Shown one piece after another: positions 59,595 through 64,000 of a stretch of DNA of 64,000 bases (position 1 is its first letter; each line of letters begins with the position of its first letter). The stretch covers positions 8,944,327 to 9,008,326 of the forward strand of contig CP141137.1 in assembly GCA_035236585.1 (NCBI GenBank), given 5' to 3'. The translations under genes and the position numbers were made by a program. The notes beneath the pieces are model-generated. The model was given only the letters and a program-made list of their open reading frames with translations, ran no database searches and was not told where the DNA came from. The stretch comes from Warburgia ugandensis (Eukaryota; Streptophyta; Magnoliopsida; Canellales; Canellaceae).

Positions 59595-61439
59595 AAAAAA
59601 GAAAAAGTTCAAAAATTCAGTGTTTTTAAAGAAAAATACAGGTTCTAAGCAGAAACAACTCCAAAAAATGGGTTCCATTGAAAAAGACGGGTCTTTTAAA
59701 GTTTGATATGGCAAACAAAAAGATGCAATTTTTTAAACAAAATATGAGTTTTTTGTAACTATGGTTGAGATGAATGTACAATGTCACAATCATCCATTGT
59801 TGCAGGAAAAATTTCCCCTTCATTTCTAAGACCATCTGGTACTCTTGATCCACGTGATGGTTTTGCATGTAAGAAGTCTAAAACCTCATACAAGCAGCTC
59901 ACATCCCAGCTCCATAGAGGGTCTTCTCATCCAGTTCCATATTCATATTGACATAGAAGTGGACACGATCAAGGTTGTTATTTAGCAATCTACCTTTTAC
60001 CAGCACCATCATTACCTCTTAAAGTTACTTCTTAGGATATACTTCTTAGCATGTAACATGCTCAATCAGAATTCCTGTGGTGGATGCCTTCTAACACTCC
60101 CACAATATCCTGAATTTCACTTATGTCAACATAATCCACATATCCCAGGGTATGTGCTTCCTATTGCATGCCTCCTCATGCCCCTGTAGCAGATGACTGG
60201 TACTACGCACCAGATGGATGACTTGTTGCTTGCCACACCTTTCAAAACTTTTTGGGCAATAGATACAGGAGTCAAACAACACACCATGATTCAGGTAACC
60301 TAACTGCCCGCTTCCCTTCTATGACCTTTCCTTCACCATTACAAATTATGGTCCCTCTCTTACAATCATTTGCCTAGGTGCTGCACCAAAGCCTCATACT
60401 GTAGTGGCGCAGCAATGAGTCTATCACCTGGGAGACCAGGATTGGGTCTAACTTATATATATATAATTTGCACTGGTGCTCTTCTTTTCCTACTCTAAAT
60501 GTCTATATGGTATTCACTATCGAACAAAAACTGTGTTTGTTCTTAATTTACTTTTCAACTTTGCAATCACTTTACTTTTCACTCAAACTTCTGTTCTTGT
60601 AAATGATTTATGCAGCGGGAGCCTCTACCAAGAGAATAACCAGTCATTGGAACATTAACCTTCTGACAAACTCCTCTATTCTGCAGGCCTCAGATCCTAT
60701 CCCTGATGTTGAGACCTTTTCAGCATCCTTGCCATCGTCGTTGTGATTTATGCGACCACTGCATCAAGCACATAATAATATGAGTATTCCATGTTATTTA
60801 GTGTCTAGATATGTTATTTATTTATATGTTAAAGTTCACTAAGTTGTGATCAGGCACTTAACCAGGTTGATTAAGTACCCTGTCTCACAACCAAGAGCTT
60901 GTGGATTGGAATCCACTCACCATCTGAAAAAATAATTGAACTAAATTAGAGTGGTATTCTAGTTGTGAAGTTGTCAAATATTGTAAACTCCCTTCCGCGT
61001 CTGCTAATATTGCTCTGACCTCTTTTCCTTTTCAAGTTACTCATATAATGTTTGAGGGCCTATTCACTTCTCATTTCTATATGGTATTTGTTGATTGGTC
61101 TTGATTCACTTGGATTTTTACATCTTTAGCACAAACTATGCTTGTTCTGCCTTTTCTCATTTTTGGACACCAGTCCTTAAACATTCATGTTCTTGTAATC
61201 CATACTTGAGAAATAATTGATGTGATGGGTACCCCTCTCAGGCCGTAGAATCTTCACCGTACCTCCTGGTGTACATCAGCAATTTTGATGTTAATAAACT
61301 CAGTCACCAAACAAAGTAGTTATGGTTCACCCCATCAGCAAGATCAGTCTCTCAAGACTCTCCATGTTGTTCTGTAGAAAGATGCATGCCCTTCAATTTA
61401 TGTTAGAGTAGGAATCTATTAGCATTTACCCTTGTATTT
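59595..61439. other. Non-coding stretch
   Basis: No supported coding frame. Short weakly tRNA-like phrases near 60402-60450 and 60850-60930 are too degraded to call. Confidence 0.4.
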
Positions 61440-62690
61440 TAAGTTAGATTCACACCAAGGAAAGTTGCAGATTAAGGATATAGTTCAGTTTCTATGTTGG
61501 TCATTACTGACTAGCCTTCCAATTTTAATTTTTTTCATTTTATATATATATATATATATATATTTTATTTTATTTTTTATTGCAAATTCTAGATGAGGTA
61601 ATGTTCCTACCAAAAGTAGATAAATAAATATTCTTTTATGGTTATGGAAATCAGACAGTTCAATTGGAAGATGGAGATGATTTTGGTTTGATTAATTGAT
61701 TACAGGGCTAGAACTTGAATAGTTCAAATCAACAAATGGTGAAACTCACTTCCGCTCTTGCTGCAATAACTTCTCTTGAAAAGAGTACAAAAGAGGACAA
61801 GGGTTTGCTACTATAAAATGAGGGGTTTGTGTCAACTGTTGGTCTCTAATACCTGTCCTATTGGTTAGGTGTTTATGGGATGATAAGAGCCAGATCTCAA
61901 AAAGAAAAGAGAAAAAAACATAATTATTTAAGAAATAGATCCCTTTCAGTGTAACAACACAACCCTCTTGGCATTAGGTCAGATCTAGGGTTTCCTCAAC
62001 ATTGCGATGCTTACACAAACTCCAAGATGCTCAAAAAAAGTGACCCATCCTTCAGCATTATTGTCCTTCATTGTTGACTTGAATTAAGCAGGATGGTCAT
62101 TCTCAAAAATAATAATTAATTAATTAGACGGCAGACTAATTCAATGCATGATAGTCTTGATGTAACTATTTGTAGGGAAGCTTATTTGTAAGTTCGGCTG
62201 CTAATATCTAAGAAGCTTGGTTGGTTAGATTCATATCCAAGAGATGTTACAGGAAAAAAAGATACAATTCACTTTCCATCTTGGCACTTCTAACACACCT
62301 TCCAATTTTCATTTTATCAATGAATTTCTAGATCAAGCAAAACATGTCTACCAAAAGTGGATAAATAATTTGAAAAACAAAAGGTACATGAATAACTAAT
62401 TAATCAGTGAACATCCTTTCAGCCTAACAATCCAACTCCTCTTTGCATTATATTTCTTCAAGGGTTTCCTCATTTAGGCTTGTGGAATCTTGTCCTCAGG
62501 ATACACTCAAAGATGCTCAAAAGGAAGTGATCCATCCTTCGGAATTATTCTCTGATATTGTTGATGTGAACTAACTAGAGTATTTTGGGCATTTTTGGAA
62601 AAATAGAGACAAATTAAATGGTATAATCAGCGCATGATAATCTTGTTGTGATAATTTGTGGGTAGCTTATTTGTATGTTGAGCTAGGTAA
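61440..62690. repeat. Degenerate direct duplication
   Basis: Matching blocks recur in the same order: accaaaagtagataaataa at about 61610 and accaaaagtggataaataa at about 62351; agggtttcctca at about 61989 and 62461; gatgctcaaaa followed by cccatccttc or tccatccttc at about 62025 and 62512; gcatgatagtcttgatgtaa near 62147 and gcatgataatcttgttgtga near 62632. The left copy has about 270 extra bases between the first two blocks. Confidence 0.7.
61540..61563. repeat. (AT)n microsatellite
   Basis: About twelve ta units inside the left copy of the degenerate duplication; the right copy lacks them. Confidence 0.95.
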
Positions 62691-63884
62691 ATTATCTAAT
62701 GCATATTAGTTGTTAATTAGTTCAAGAATGAAGATTTTTCAGCATTCAAAATTAGAAGGAATGGCTCAATCAGGATCCTTTTGTCTTTGTTAGTTGTTTT
62801 TTTATTTTTAAATGAAAGGTCAATCTGGCTTTTGGAAAGGAAAAATGAATAATTATTTCTATATTAACCTATTTCCCAAAAAAAAAATGTTCAGGTTACA
62901 TATCCACCTATTTCTTTTCAATAGGTTGGAGAAAAGGTATCATCAGAAGACAAAGTTCTCTCTTTTTCCTTTTAATTAAGTAACTTACCTAACTTAAAAC
63001 AGAAACAAAAAAATAAAAGAGGAAACAGCAATAAACTAGCAAAAGGTAAAACAACAAGTTATAAACTCTACCATACCATTCACCCTCATTTATTCATTAA
63101 TACTCAAATTTGCTTGATTATCATTTCTGGGATTGACTCCCCTATGTCCACGGCAGATATAATGATATCCAAGACTAAGTAGGTAATGCATCATTCGCAC
63201 CAATAAAGACTTGCATCTTGCCGTTTTTACAGTCTGACTTGCTCACATCAAATAATGCTCAGAACTCCAGCCTTTTCTCCACTTACATAATATGTACTCT
63301 ATGAGTTCGGCAAATGACATTAGACCAATACGGTTCGCAAATAGCTAGGATTCACTAAAACTTGATTCATTAACTACTAACCACCAACTACAATAAGTTA
63401 AGATATTGTGATATAAAGGTAGAGGTTTAATGCTCGCAGACATACACTTAACCTCAAGCATCTTCCATGATTGGTAACAGTATAAATAGCGAAAACCAAC
63501 AAGGCTCAACTTAGTCCCAAATAACAAATTACCGAATAAGGTTCAGCTCTTAGTAATCCTTTTAAGTGGGTAGGCTAATTTAAGTTCTAACATGGGTACA
63601 AAAATAAAGGCATACCTAAACCACGTGACACAAGGTAACACAAAAATTCAGTCTTTCTGCCATAAAAAAACTCTGAAATCAATAGTTCCATGTATGAATT
63701 GCATAATTTCCGGCAGGTAGCAGAAAATCAGGTGAAACGAAGCCAGTGGTCATCAAATAGGTCACAGAATTCGAGAGGAAATACAATACAAAATGCCAAC
63801 AGAAAACAAGTTTGTCAAGAATCAAACGAACTAACGTATTAATGAAAAATTCTGTTTTGATCAACAAAATTAAATGAAATGTAC
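62691..63884. other. Non-coding stretch
   Basis: No coding frame, repeat or RNA gene that I can support. Confidence 0.4.
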
Positions 63885-64000
63885 CTCTGTTCAACCATAA
63901 ACCTTGGGGAACTTCATAAACCGCAACCAACCCTTTTCACATTGCAGCTCATCAACGAACCAAATCAATAAAAAAAGAAAGAGAATGCGCTTTCGAATCA
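63885..64000 (-). other. Possible untranslated first exon of PUB4-like gene
   Basis: On the minus strand this reads as CT-rich leader-like sequence followed by GTTGAACAGAG and a GTACATTT donor at 63884. If joined to the acceptor at 55231 it would make an intron of about 8.7 kb with no coding exon between. Nothing but position and the donor-like border supports it. Confidence 0.22.

Overview
This window reads as nuclear DNA of a flowering plant. It is AT-rich, has long intergenic stretches, introns with GT..AG borders and many retrotransposon relics, and holds four protein-coding genes whose families are recognisable. About twenty copies of a tRNA-derived Au-type SINE are scattered through intergenic and intronic DNA. 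The species cannot be fixed from the sequence; a woody angiosperm with a fairly large genome is my inference.

Layout. Positions 1-7621 hold most of a minus-strand LTR retrotransposon: the 3' LTR runs off the window start, the internal region has a polypurine tract and a Met-tRNA primer site, and the 5' LTR is about 2.4 kb. Its outer edge lies inside an Au SINE. Positions 9881-12511 (+) encode an intronless PLS-class pentatricopeptide-repeat protein like Arabidopsis At4g21300. Positions 12.5-33.3 kb are gene-poor and carry a Copia pol relic, an RNase-H-like relic, SINEs and a 63-bp tandem repeat. Positions 33310-33957 (-) encode an ALOG/LSH nuclear protein. Positions 40651-45480 (-) encode a seven-exon CHUP1/IPGA1-family protein. 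Positions 49801-55225 (-) encode a four-coding-exon U-box/ARM ubiquitin ligase like PUB4. From 55.6 kb to the end no coding exon is seen; the stretch contains a TRIM-like element and local duplications, and may be a long 5'UTR intron of the PUB4-like gene.

The four genes are not a functional cluster: an organelle RNA factor, a developmental transcription regulator, a cytoskeleton/organelle-positioning family protein and an E3 ligase simply lie next to each other. Exon models for the two spliced genes were built by hand from splice sites and family alignment, and reading phase closes exactly (843 and 836 residues). I saw no convincing undescribed system; the most interesting material is the repeat archaeology.
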